Assembly: GCA_942492055.1 (NCBI GenBank)
Contig: CALODP010000002.1
Location: 597,553 to 661,552, forward strand
Length of the DNA: 64,000 nt
Direction of reading: 5' to 3'
Source of the DNA: CALODP01 sp942492055
Lineage (GTDB): Bacteria > Bacteroidota > Ignavibacteria > Ignavibacteriales > Melioribacteraceae
The position numbers and the translations under genes are program-made. The notes beneath the pieces are model-generated. The model did no database searches. It was not told the DNA's origin and saw only the letters and a program-made list of their open reading frames with translations. Positions 9,318 through 18,396 of this stretch are shown here, in pieces (the stretch's first letter is position 1; each line of letters begins with the position of its first letter).

Positions 9318-10379
9318 ATGCGAAAAGGGTATTGTATTCTAACATTTCTGGTGTTTTCGTCATTTCTATTTTCGCAGGAGAACGATAAAAATCAATTGCA
9401 AACTTACTCGAAATTCGATTTTGTATCCGGTGAAAGAGTTGTCTTCTATGATGATTTTTCCGATGTGGCAATTGGTGATTTTCCAGTAAACTGGGATACT
9501 CAGGCAGCGGGGGAAGTTGTTTTAACAAACAATTATCCGGGGAAATGGTTGATGCTGAAAGGGGAGTATTCATACTTTTCGCCGGTTATAGAAGACCTTA
9601 TATTACCTGAAAATTTCACAATAGAATTTGAGGTAATTGTGTCTGAATGGTATGATTTAATCCTTGAAATATACAACAACCCATCCGGTATGATTACTAA
9701 TGATTATTATCCAGGCACCGGAGGCACTTTTCTGGGGTTTGTAATTGATGGAATTACTTGGAAACTTTGGCGAGAAAATATGGAGAATAATCCTGAAAGT
9801 TTTTCACAGCATCCAGAAGTAAAAGAAGGGGATAAAGTCAGGTACTCTATTTGGGGCCAAAAGACTAGAATCAGAGTTTACTGTAATGAAACAAAAGTTA
9901 TAGATATTCCAAGAGGGCTCAATAAAAATCTGATACATAATTATCTGCGTTTTGGTAATTATTCTGATAAGGCCACATTAATCGGTGATTTTAGAGTTAC
10001 GATCGGTATGCCTGATTTAAGAAGCAGATTGCTGACTGAAGGGAAATTAGTAACACATGGAATTACATTTAATAGTGGATCAAGTTTGATTAAACCTGAA
10101 TCGTTTGGTGTCATAAAACAGATTGCCGATTTGTTAAACGAAAACTCTGAATTATCTGTGAAGATTGTCGGGCATACAGATAATATTGGTTCAGAAAAAG
10201 ACAATTTGAAACTTTCCGCCGAAAGAGCATTGGCGGTAAAAAAAATATTGAATGATAAATTCGGGATAGCAAATCAGAGAATGAAGACAGAAGGAAAAGG
10301 GGAAAATGAACCAACTGATAATAATTCGACATCTAATGGGCGAGCAAATAACAGAAGAGTGGAATTTATTAAAATATAA
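9318..10379 (+). CDS. secreted protein with C-terminal OmpA peptidoglycan-binding domain
   Basis: A signal peptide (about residues 1-20, ending FLFSQ) is followed by a ~200-residue region that looks like a concanavalin/laminin-G type beta sandwich (VFYDDFSD, RVYCNETKVIDIPRG). Residues of about 245-353 are an OmpA_C domain: ITFNSGSSLIKPES, IVGHTDNIGSEKDN and the closing NNRRVEF are its conserved parts, with the Asp and Arg that bind diaminopimelate. The protein likely sits at the outer membrane and holds on to peptidoglycan. A GGAGG ribosome site precedes the ATG. The next lipoprotein gene follows 14 bases later. Confidence 0.86.
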   Translation: MRKGYCILTFLVFSSFLFSQENDKNQLQTYSKFDFVSGERVVFYDDFSDVAIGDFPVNWDTQAAGEVVLTNNYPGKWLMLKGEYSYFSPVIEDLILPENFTIEFEVIVSEWYDLILEIYNNPSGMITNDYYPGTGGTFLGFVIDGITWKLWRENMENNPESFSQHPEVKEGDKVRYSIWGQKTRIRVYCNETKVIDIPRGLNKNLIHNYLRFGNYSDKATLIGDFRVTIGMPDLRSRLLTEGKLVTHGITFNSGSSLIKPESFGVIKQIADLLNENSELSVKIVGHTDNIGSEKDNLKLSAERALAVKKILNDKFGIANQRMKTEGKGENEPTDNNSTSNGRANNRRVEFIKI

Positions 10380-10393
10380 ATTGGGAGAGGAAT

Positions 10394-11068
10394 ATGGTTG
10401 GTAAAAAACTTTTATTGTTCTTTGCCATCTCATTTGTTTTGAGCAGTTGTGGTGACTCCGTTGAGCAAAAGAAAGTAAGCGTATCGGAAACAATGAGTAA
10501 GACTCAAAATAATGAGATAATTAATAAGGCAAAATTAATCGTAAAAAAATACTCGATGAAATCAGGGATGATCACTTACAAAAACAGTGGTTCTTTAGGA
10601 GAAAGTAAAGCAATTGTCTATTTCGATGATTTCGGAATTAAGGAAAGGAAGGAGGAGTATAATTCCAAAGGGGAGCTTGAGGAAGTGAAATTTACCGATG
10701 GGAAAAATATGTATGTTATTAACCCAAATGGTGATTACAGTAAGGTCGCTTTTATTATGGGAAGTGGCGTGATGGGAACTGAGATGAAATTCGATCCGGC
10801 TCCATTTAAGAGTAATAAATCAAAAGAAAGAAACGGTTATGAACGATTGGATAAAAGAGAAATCTTAGGGAAAAGATGTGAAGCCTATTCTGCAAAAAAT
10901 AATATGGGAAAAAGCATGTTTGCCGGATGGAATGGAATTCTGTTATACTCCAAAGTTATTGTAAAAAACGATGCTTACGAAACAATCGCTGTTGAGTTTA
11001 AGGAAAATATCAATATTGAGGAAGCTTTGTTTAAGGTTCCTGATGGGTATACAGTGCAAAAATTATAA
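10394..11068 (+). CDS. predicted lipoprotein, unknown function
   Basis: The 224-residue product has a lipoprotein signal ending in LSSC (Cys19). The mature part has several short beta-like repeats (MITYKNSGSLGESKAIVYF, VKFTDGKNMYVINPNGDY) and an outer-membrane-lipoprotein look, but I do not recognise a named family. It is cotranscribed with the OmpA-domain gene (14-base gap, GGGAGAGG ribosome site) and is followed by a strong terminator, so the pair forms an envelope operon. Confidence 0.75.
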   Translation: MVGKKLLLFFAISFVLSSCGDSVEQKKVSVSETMSKTQNNEIINKAKLIVKKYSMKSGMITYKNSGSLGESKAIVYFDDFGIKERKEEYNSKGELEEVKFTDGKNMYVINPNGDYSKVAFIMGSGVMGTEMKFDPAPFKSNKSKERNGYERLDKREILGKRCEAYSAKNNMGKSMFAGWNGILLYSKVIVKNDAYETIAVEFKENINIEEALFKVPDGYTVQKL

Positions 11069-11069
11069 A

Positions 11070-11101
11070 AAAAAAGGCTGTTTCAAAAGAAACAGCCTTT
11101 T
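11070..11101 (+). terminator. intrinsic terminator after the OmpA/lipoprotein pair
   Basis: A 10-base perfect stem (AGGCTGTTTC and GAAACAGCCT) with an AAAA loop ends in T residues and is preceded by an A-tract, so it could work in both directions. It lies between the + strand lipoprotein and the minus-strand tRNA. Confidence 0.85.
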
Positions 11102-11103
11102 AG

Positions 11104-11187
11104 TACCGAAGGCCGGACTCGAACCGGCACATCCTTGCGAATACTTGATTTTGAGTCAAGCGCGTCTACCAATTCCGCCACTTCGGC
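11104..11187 (-). tRNA. tRNA-Leu (anticodon CAA)
   Basis: Read on the minus strand, this forms a class II tRNA with a long variable arm. The acceptor arms are GCCGAAG and CTTCGGT with a G-U closing pair and discriminator A. The D-loop has TTGGTAGA, the anticodon stem-loop is CTTGA-CTCAAAA-TCAAG with anticodon CAA, and the T arm has GGTTCGAGTCC. CCA is not encoded in the DNA. Confidence 0.95.
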
Positions 11188-11268
11188 AACTCAAACTCTA
11201 TCAAAAAGAAGTTCTAAATATATCAAATTGAACCCCATTTATCAAGAGTTTCTTTATAATTTTAAAAA

Positions 11269-12984
11269 TTATTTATTCATTTCTTTTGCGATTTTCGCCC
11301 ATGTATCCCTAAGGGTAACAGTTCTATTGAAAACGAGCTTTTCTTCTGTTGTGTATTTGCTATCAACGCAGAAATATCCTAATCTTTCGAACTGCATTCT
11401 ATCGCCCGGTTTAGCATCCTTTAAATATGGTTCACATTTACAATTCGATAGAATTTCCAATGATTCCGGATTTAAGAATTCTAGGAAATCTTTCTCTTTG
11501 TCATTTGCCGGTGCATGATGATTAAATAATCTGTCATACAATCTTACCTCAGCGTCTATGGCGTGACGGGAGGAAACCCAGTGAATAGTTCCTTTTACTT
11601 TCTTGGTGCTTGTTCCGGTACCGCTTCTAGTATCGGGATCGTATGTACAACGTAGCTCTGTAATATTACCTTCAGCGTCTTTAATTACTTCTTCGCATTT
11701 AATTATATATGCGTAACGAAGACGAACTTCTCTTCCCGGTGCCAATCTAAAGAATTTCTTAAAAGGCTCTTCCATGAAGTCATGACGATCAATATAAATT
11801 TCCTTGCAGAAGGGGACAATACGTTTACCCATTGATTCGTCTTCGGGGTTATTAACCGCTTCCATCTCTTCAACCAGATCATCCGGATAATTTGTAATAA
11901 CGACCTTCAAAGGATCAAGGACAGTCATTACTCGTTGAGCTTTTTTGTTCAAATCTTCTCTAACGCTGAACTCAAGCTGCGAAACGTCAATTACATTATC
12001 TCTTTTGGCAACACCGATCTTTTCTGCGAAATTACGAATAGATTCCGGTGTATATCCTCTTCTGCGTAAACCTGATATGGTTGGCATGCGAGGATCATCC
12101 CAACCGTCTACATATTTTTGTTCAACCAATTGTAGAAGTTTTCTCTTGCTCATAACGGTGAAGCTAAGATTTAATCTTGCAAATTCAACCTGTCTCGGTG
12201 GATGAATTTCTAATTCTTTGATGAACCAATCGTAGAGAGGGCGATGGTTTTCAAATTCCAAGGTACAGATCGAATGAGTGATTTTTTCCATCGAATCAGA
12301 CTGCCCGTGCGCAAAATCATACATAGGGTAAATACACCACTTGTCTCCTGTACGATGATGATGAGCATGGCGAATTCTATACATAATAGGATCGCGCATG
12401 TTCATATTCGGGGAAGTCATATCTATCCTTGCGCGCAAGACCAACTTTCCGTCTTCGAATTCACCATTTTTCATTTTTGCAAATAGCTCTAGATTTTCCT
12501 CTACTGCTCTGTTTCTGTAAGGGCTTTCTTCGCCGGGAACAGTAGGAGTGCCGCGCATATTCTTGATTTCTTCTGTAGTGCAAGAATCAACATACGCTTT
12601 CCCTTTCTTTATCAACTTAACAGCGTATTCGTATAAAGTATCGAAATAATCAGATGCGTAATAGAGACGATCTTCCCAATCGAATCCTAACCATTTTACG
12701 TCTTCCATTATGGAATCGACATATTCGGTCTCTTCTTTCGTTGGATTTGTATCGTCAAATCGGAGATTACATTTTCCGTTATATTTGGTAGCCATTCCGA
12801 AGTTTAAGCATATAGATTTAGCGTGACCAATATGCAAATAACCATTCGGTTCCGGTGGGAATCGAGTATGAACTTCAGAATATCTTCCTTCTTCTAAATC
12901 TTTATCGATTATTTCCTCGACAAAGTTTTTCGGCTTTTTCTCTTCGCCGTTTTCTTCTGTAATATTTTTTGTCTCATCGCTCAT
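11269..12984 (-). CDS. glnS: glutaminyl-tRNA synthetase
   Basis: This class I synthetase charges tRNA-Gln directly. It shows the HIGH-type motif PPEPNGYLHIGHAKS near residue 43 and a KMSKS variant VMSKRKL near residue 277. Residues of about 350-571 form the anticodon-binding beta-barrels. The N-terminus has an acidic and lysine-rich extension of about 35 residues. The gene lies 21 bases after gltX on the minus strand, so both Glx synthetases form one unit. The presence of GlnRS suggests that the organism need not rely only on the transamidation route for Gln-tRNA. Confidence 0.97.
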   Translation of the reverse strand: MSDETKNITEENGEEKKPKNFVEEIIDKDLEEGRYSEVHTRFPPEPNGYLHIGHAKSICLNFGMATKYNGKCNLRFDDTNPTKEETEYVDSIMEDVKWLGFDWEDRLYYASDYFDTLYEYAVKLIKKGKAYVDSCTTEEIKNMRGTPTVPGEESPYRNRAVEENLELFAKMKNGEFEDGKLVLRARIDMTSPNMNMRDPIMYRIRHAHHHRTGDKWCIYPMYDFAHGQSDSMEKITHSICTLEFENHRPLYDWFIKELEIHPPRQVEFARLNLSFTVMSKRKLLQLVEQKYVDGWDDPRMPTISGLRRRGYTPESIRNFAEKIGVAKRDNVIDVSQLEFSVREDLNKKAQRVMTVLDPLKVVITNYPDDLVEEMEAVNNPEDESMGKRIVPFCKEIYIDRHDFMEEPFKKFFRLAPGREVRLRYAYIIKCEEVIKDAEGNITELRCTYDPDTRSGTGTSTKKVKGTIHWVSSRHAIDAEVRLYDRLFNHHAPANDKEKDFLEFLNPESLEILSNCKCEPYLKDAKPGDRMQFERLGYFCVDSKYTTEEKLVFNRTVTLRDTWAKIAKEMNK

Positions 12985-13005
12985 AAGAATAAACCTTATC
13001 GAGTT

Positions 13006-14463
13006 TTATTTAATGTTTTCTATAGCTTTATTTATTCGTTCAATTACTTTTTCTTTTCCGAGAATAACCAATAGATCATAAACTCCCGGACCGATACCTA
13101 CACCAGAGGTAGCCAAGCGAACCGGATGAATAAGCTTCCCTGCTCCAATTTCGAGATCAGCGGCAACTTTTTTCAGAGCTGTTTCGAAATCTTCTTTTTT
13201 GGCGCCATCCATTTTTGCAAATTCTTCCGCAAGCTTTTGCATGTGTATTGGGGAATCTTCTTTCCAACGTTTGTTCTTAACAGTTTCATCGTACTCTTTC
13301 GGTTCCTCAAAGAAATAAGGGCAGTTTTCAATGTATTCTTTAACAAAAGAGACTCTTTCTTTCATTGCCTCAATTATCATCAACAAATATTCATCGCTGA
13401 AATCATTCTCATTATATACTGACTTAGCCAATTCTTCTTTTACTAACGGAAGAAGTTCTTCGTCGGATTTCGCTCTTAGGTGTTCTGCATTTAACCAATC
13501 GAGTTTTTCTATATTGAAAATAGCTCCGGCTTTGTGTGCTCTTTCCAGTTCGAATTTTTCTATCAGATCATTTAGATAATAGAATTCCTGATTGTCTCCT
13601 GCGCTCCATCCTAGTAAAGCAACGAAGTTTACCAAGGCTTCCTTGAAATATCCTTTTGCTCTGTAGTCCTCAACCGCAACGTCCCCCTGACGTTTACTTA
13701 ATTTCGATCTGTCGGAATTGAGCAACAATGGGAGATGTGCGAACACAGGTAATTCCCAGCCTAATGCTTCGTAAAGTAAAACATGTTTAGGAGTAGAGGA
13801 GAGCCATTCTTCACCGCGAATTACATGAGTAATTTTCATCAAATGATCGTCTACAACATTGGCCATATGGTAAGTGGGGAAGCCATCACTTTTTATCAAA
13901 ACCTGATCGTCGATACTCTCTCTTTCAAATTCTACTCTTCCTCTTACAACATCATCAAAAGCTACTTTTGAGCCAGGCTGAACATTTAGTCTAATTACAT
14001 AGGACTCGCCGGCTTCCAACTTCTTCTGTATTTCTTCTTTACTTAAATGTAAACAATGTTTGTCATATTTTGCCTGAGGAAGCTTTTGCTTTTGTTGTTC
14101 TTCACGTAAGGCTTGTAGTCTTTCGGAAGAGCAGAAGCAGTAATATGCTTGTCCTTGCTCGATCAATTGCTCAGCATATTGTTTGTACAAATCCAATCTC
14201 TTGGATTGGTAATATGGGCCGTAATTTCCTTCTTTATCCGGACCTTCGTCATACTCGAGTCCTGACCATTTGATAGATTCAATTAGGTTTTCAACAGCTC
14301 CTTCAACATATCTGTTTTGATCTGTGTCTTCAATTCGTAATATGAATTCACCATTGTTGTGTTTGGCAAAAAGATAGTTATATAAAGCGGTTCTAAGACC
14401 TCCAACGTGTAGATAGCCAGTAGGGCTGGGGGCAAATCTTACTCGTGGTGTTTCGTTAATCAT
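13006..14463 (-). CDS. gltX: glutamyl-tRNA synthetase
   Basis: The product is a class I synthetase with the start FAPSPTGYLHVGGLRTALYN (HIGH variant) and KLSKRQGD (KMSKS variant). The C-terminal helical region of about residues 330-485 is the alpha-helical anticodon-binding cage of bacterial GltX, and the 485-residue length is typical. It is upstream of glnS in the same operon. The region before its start carries the terminator of the gene upstream on the same strand. Confidence 0.97.
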   Translation of the reverse strand: MINETPRVRFAPSPTGYLHVGGLRTALYNYLFAKHNNGEFILRIEDTDQNRYVEGAVENLIESIKWSGLEYDEGPDKEGNYGPYYQSKRLDLYKQYAEQLIEQGQAYYCFCSSERLQALREEQQKQKLPQAKYDKHCLHLSKEEIQKKLEAGESYVIRLNVQPGSKVAFDDVVRGRVEFERESIDDQVLIKSDGFPTYHMANVVDDHLMKITHVIRGEEWLSSTPKHVLLYEALGWELPVFAHLPLLLNSDRSKLSKRQGDVAVEDYRAKGYFKEALVNFVALLGWSAGDNQEFYYLNDLIEKFELERAHKAGAIFNIEKLDWLNAEHLRAKSDEELLPLVKEELAKSVYNENDFSDEYLLMIIEAMKERVSFVKEYIENCPYFFEEPKEYDETVKNKRWKEDSPIHMQKLAEEFAKMDGAKKEDFETALKKVAADLEIGAGKLIHPVRLATSGVGIGPGVYDLLVILGKEKVIERINKAIENIK

Positions 14464-14494
14464 ATTTCCTTCTATTCCTTTAGTTAAAAATCAT

Positions 14495-14524
14495 AATTAA
14501 AAAACCTCCGTTATAAACGGAGGT
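14495..14524 (-). terminator. intrinsic terminator of the three-receiver sensor gene
   Basis: On the minus strand a 9-base stem (ACCTCCGTT and AACGGAGGT) with a 3-base loop runs into TTTTTT. It separates the sensor gene from gltX. Confidence 0.85.
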
Positions 14525-14554
14525 CAAATTCAAATCACAAAGATAAGTAAAAAA

Positions 14555-16930
14555 CTACGCTTGTTTAACGGCGTTTGTGTAATACTTAACTTTTTCTATA
14601 AATTCTTTACTGTCGATTGGCTTCGGAATATAATCCGTAGCTCCGGCATCAAGACATTTTTCTTTATCCCCTTTCATAGCGAAGGCTGTCAGAGCTATAA
14701 TTGGAGTGTCCTTATAATTCTCCATTTCCCTGATCTTTTCGGTTGCTTCGAATCCGTTCATTATCGGCATCTGCATATCCATCAACACCAAATCAAATTG
14801 ATCTTTTGTAGCGCAATTATAAGCTTCTTCGCCGTTCTCAACAACTACTACGTTCTCAAAACCGTTTTTCTTTAATAATCTTGTTACTATTATTTGCGAG
14901 TGTTTATAGTCTTCGGCAAATAGAATTTTAATTTCCTTATCATCTTTTTCGAGAACTTCTTCGACTGGAGTCGGTTCTTCGTAACGGTTAATCATTGAGT
15001 TAATTGTATCGGCTAAGTCCTCGATATTGGTGCTTCTTTTGTCGAGCAAATACTCGAACATTCCATCGATTTTTTTTATGTCTTCCTGATAATTCTCTTT
15101 TCCCGTATAGATGATAATCGGGAGTTTTGCGAATTTAGGATCTGATTTTATAAGCTTGATCAGCTCAAAACCATTAGGATGAGGCATATCAAGATCGACA
15201 ATGGCCAAATCAATTTGTTTATCTTTTATCAGTTCCATTACGTTTGCCGAAATATTTTCCGCCACTGCATTAAATCCCGCGGTCTCAATTGCCTGCTTTA
15301 CAAGGTTAAGGGTGGGCAAATCGTCGTCAACACATAGAACATTTGAATTTTTTCTGAGCTTATAACTGGTTAGTACTTCTACCAGGTAATTATAGTTTAT
15401 TGGTTTTACAAAGTATTCAACAGCCCCCATCATAAAGGCTTTTTGCTCTTCAACTTCAACGGAACAAGCTATTACCGGAATATTTTTATATGTAGGATTA
15501 TCATGGATTTTCTTTAATAAAGCCAACCCATTAATTTCAGGTAGCTCAATATCCATGATAATTGCAAGATATTTTTCGTTTTCAAGTTCGGAGAAAATCT
15601 GATCTTCACTATTAACAATAGTCGGTTTATAACCCCATTTGTTCAAATAATTACTCAGTAACTTTGAGGTCGCATAATCATCTTCAACAACAAGAATATT
15701 ATTGGTGGTGGTTGGCTTTGGAATCTGTGATAATTGTGCCTCGATTCCTTTTGCTTTTTGTAATTCGGCCTTAACGGAGAAGTTAAAAGTTGATCCTTCT
15801 CTAAGTCTTGAAACAAGCCTGATCTCTCCACCCATCTGCTTGATATACTTATAAATAAGCACGAAACTCAATCCTGTGAGGCCACTGCCTTTAAACTCAG
15901 GCACCTGAGTTATTACAAAAGGATCAAATATTCTTTTTATCAAATCTTCGCTGATTCCGTTGCCATTATCGGAAACAATAAACTGAAGTTTATCTTCCGA
16001 GAGTTGTTTGACGCGAATACTAATTTTACCGGAGGGGGTTAAGATCGTAGAAGCAACAAGAATGTTACTCAAAACAAATTTTAGTTTATTTTCATCAATG
16101 TTGCATTCTTTTGGTACAGAATCATCGATTTCAATAGTATATTCTCTGGAATCGGTAGAGTATCTTGTTTTGCATAGATCCACATTTGATTTAATCAAAG
16201 CTCCCAAGTTTACTAATTTCACGGTATCTTCGTTCCCCTCGGATTCAAGTTTCGCTAGATCAATGAAATCTTTTATGTTGATCAAAAGATTTTGCGCGCT
16301 TTTCTTTATCGCTGTAACATATTCTCCCTGTGATATCGAGAGATTATCTTCCGAAAGGATCGAAGAAGAACCTATGATCGAATTAGTACTTGAGCGAAGT
16401 TCGTTTGCTATTTCCAAAGCCAATCTGCTGAAAGGCATTGTGGAAATCATGGTATTTCCACCTCTTGCCGAAGACCATCTTGCCAATAGAGGTTTTACAT
16501 AATCAATTACTTTTTTCAAACGCTCGGTATCTGTTTGAGAAAAGGAAGTCTTTTGGGCGATTTTGAGAAAACCTTTGGAATTATCGGAAAGATTGAAAGA
16601 AATTCCTATTTCGTAAATTACAAATTCGGAAATCTGTAGGCCGATGTCGGAATCTGAATGTATCGAAAAATAATCTTGAGAGTCAAGTTGCTGGCATATT
16701 TTGCATTCAACTTCAGCACCGCGTAAAAGACTTTTCTTGGCAGATGATGATTTCCCCATGATAACTAAATTGTGAGAAGGGGAAACTTTAAATAGTGCTG
16801 CAGATTGGTACTCAAACTCGGAGACCAAAAAATTGCACAAATCATCCGGGAAGATATCTTTCCCTTGCTGAGCTAGCCTAAAAAGACTGTTGTAATTATC
16901 AAGTATATCAAACTTGCCGGCGCTTGTCAT
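14555..16930 (-). CDS. histidine-kinase-like protein with three receiver domains; H-box His replaced by Asn
   Basis: Order of domains: a GAF-like region (about residues 15-150), a DHp/HATPase_c pair (about 165-400) and three receiver domains (about 412-525, 533-650 and 670-785). In the DHp helix the usual SHELRTPLN is EIANELRSSTN, with Asn176 (codon AAC) where the phosphoacceptor His should be. The ATPase domain keeps recognisable boxes: DNGNGIS, IFDPFV and GSGLTGLS. All three receivers keep their Asp, Thr/Ser and Lys (LVLMDMQMP, ALTAFA and IPKPID in the third). It may therefore act as a scaffold or be phosphorylated by another kinase. It forms a single-gene unit with its own terminator. Confidence 0.88.
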   Translation of the reverse strand: MTSAGKFDILDNYNSLFRLAQQGKDIFPDDLCNFLVSEFEYQSAALFKVSPSHNLVIMGKSSSAKKSLLRGAEVECKICQQLDSQDYFSIHSDSDIGLQISEFVIYEIGISFNLSDNSKGFLKIAQKTSFSQTDTERLKKVIDYVKPLLARWSSARGGNTMISTMPFSRLALEIANELRSSTNSIIGSSSILSEDNLSISQGEYVTAIKKSAQNLLINIKDFIDLAKLESEGNEDTVKLVNLGALIKSNVDLCKTRYSTDSREYTIEIDDSVPKECNIDENKLKFVLSNILVASTILTPSGKISIRVKQLSEDKLQFIVSDNGNGISEDLIKRIFDPFVITQVPEFKGSGLTGLSFVLIYKYIKQMGGEIRLVSRLREGSTFNFSVKAELQKAKGIEAQLSQIPKPTTTNNILVVEDDYATSKLLSNYLNKWGYKPTIVNSEDQIFSELENEKYLAIIMDIELPEINGLALLKKIHDNPTYKNIPVIACSVEVEEQKAFMMGAVEYFVKPINYNYLVEVLTSYKLRKNSNVLCVDDDLPTLNLVKQAIETAGFNAVAENISANVMELIKDKQIDLAIVDLDMPHPNGFELIKLIKSDPKFAKLPIIIYTGKENYQEDIKKIDGMFEYLLDKRSTNIEDLADTINSMINRYEEPTPVEEVLEKDDKEIKILFAEDYKHSQIIVTRLLKKNGFENVVVVENGEEAYNCATKDQFDLVLMDMQMPIMNGFEATEKIREMENYKDTPIIALTAFAMKGDKEKCLDAGATDYIPKPIDSKEFIEKVKYYTNAVKQA

Positions 16931-17048
16931 ATTTCTTTCCGATTATTAGAAAATATGTTAGAATACTGAATTTAATTCTATAAAGATAGTTATTTCGTAA
17001 GAATTTTTAAACCTACGAAAAAAATGAATTCTCATAAAATATTTATTG

Positions 17049-17510
17049 TTATTGATCTTGATTCTTCTGAAGCTTAAATCGTAGTCGTAATACTTCGTTT
17101 TCGAAACCGGTCGAAATTATTTTGAATGTTCCTTCAATTTCTTTTGTGTTCGAAACATGCTCGCCACTGCAAGGACAAGCGTCGTAATCACCAATCTTTA
17201 TTATTCTAATTTTTTGATCCGCCTCTTCAGGCAAATTTGAGAGGTCGTATGTTTTTGCCGCTTCGTTTCGTAATATGACTTCTTCGGAAACCGGTAATTC
17301 TTTTGCAATTTCTTCGTTTACTTTTTGTTCTATTTTGCCAATTTCAACATCGGTAAGATCACGATCGAATCTGTAATCGCATTTTGATTTCTTCCTTTCA
17401 ATATGATTGCTAAAGGATCTGCCCTTGTTGAACATTCTTACCATAGTTTGATTAAGTAAATGCTCTGTAGTATGCATCGGAGCGTAATAATCTTTCGGGT
17501 TTTTATTCAT
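17049..17510 (-). CDS. AlaX-like alanyl-tRNA editing domain protein
   Basis: The 153-residue protein matches the second additional domain of Thr/Ala-tRNA synthetases, which hydrolyses mischarged tRNA. The zinc ligands are visible as HTTEH near the N-terminus and CPCSGEH near residue 120. Free-standing forms clear Ser- or Gly-tRNA-Ala. Substrate is an inference. It lies 16 bases downstream of the lipoprotein gene on the same strand, so they may be cotranscribed, although no functional link is obvious. Confidence 0.83.
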   Translation of the reverse strand: MNKNPKDYYAPMHTTEHLLNQTMVRMFNKGRSFSNHIERKKSKCDYRFDRDLTDVEIGKIEQKVNEEIAKELPVSEEVILRNEAAKTYDLSNLPEEADQKIRIIKIGDYDACPCSGEHVSNTKEIEGTFKIISTGFENEVLRLRFKLQKNQDQ

Positions 17511-17526
17511 TGTTATCCTTTTCGAT

Positions 17527-18315
17527 TTATCTTAACAAGTCTTTAATTTCGGAATTAGGTATTAATAATTCCGTTGGCCCCATTGCGTGACAAGCGATTT
17601 CATAATCATTATAATAAAAGAGTAATCCTTTCTCTGTGATCGCGAAATTACTATTTAATATGAATTTGCCATCTTCGAACCAAAAACCGGCTTTACCCAA
17701 ATCCATTTCGGATGTGAGATTTTTCTCTTTACGAAATATTTTTTCTGCTATCCGTACTAATTGGGGGAGACTATTATCTTTCAAAATATTCTTTAGCAAA
17801 ATTGTTTGTCCGGTTTGCGAATCTCTTGATTTTAGTATTGTTGTGTAATTCGGGTGGGCTCCACCTGTGTACCAATTATCGCTATATCTGAAACTAACAA
17901 TTTTGGGGGAGTTGTAAATGATTTTTAATTCCTTATCGTAATACCATTCATGGGAATATCCCGGAAAGTCATTTTGCAATTTCTTGTATTCATTGTAAAA
18001 CTCTTTCGCGAATTCTTCGGCTGTTTTATTTATGCTCGAATCTGTCCATTGACTTTTGAAAAGAAGCTCACTGAAATCGGCACTAAGAGAATCCTTAACA
18101 CTACCCGATTTGATTTTGGTTATGTTCGGATAAACCATATTTATTTTTACTTTCCCGAGTAGTTCTTCTTTTGGTGTTGAAGGAGTAGTTGTTGGGAAGA
18201 GGAGACTATCCTTGAATTCTATTTCGCCGGTTATATCAAGTTGAGTAATAGTATTCTTTTCTCCGCAAGCTGCGAAAAGAGCTATTAATAATATGGAGAA
18301 TAATATTTTACGCAT
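17527..18315 (-). CDS. lipoprotein with DUF4163/DUF3298-like domains
   Basis: The 262-residue product begins with a lipoprotein signal ending FAAC (Cys17). The following region has SFRYSDNWYTGGAHPNY, the hallmark of the DUF4163/DUF3298 pair found in RsiV and PdaC-like extracytoplasmic proteins, and then a C-terminal part with FYYNDYEIACHAMGP. In Gram-positive RsiV this domain binds lysozyme. No sigma factor lies next to it here, so the role is unknown. Transcription diverges from the glycerate kinase gene. Confidence 0.78.
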   Translation of the reverse strand: MRKILFSILLIALFAACGEKNTITQLDITGEIEFKDSLLFPTTTPSTPKEELLGKVKINMVYPNITKIKSGSVKDSLSADFSELLFKSQWTDSSINKTAEEFAKEFYNEYKKLQNDFPGYSHEWYYDKELKIIYNSPKIVSFRYSDNWYTGGAHPNYTTILKSRDSQTGQTILLKNILKDNSLPQLVRIAEKIFRKEKNLTSEMDLGKAGFWFEDGKFILNSNFAITEKGLLFYYNDYEIACHAMGPTELLIPNSEIKDLLR

Positions 18316-18396
18316 GGTTACCTCAGATTCTTACGATCATCATTGACAAATAGCTTTTTTTTTATTTCTTATCATATCAAAAAAGAAAACCATATT

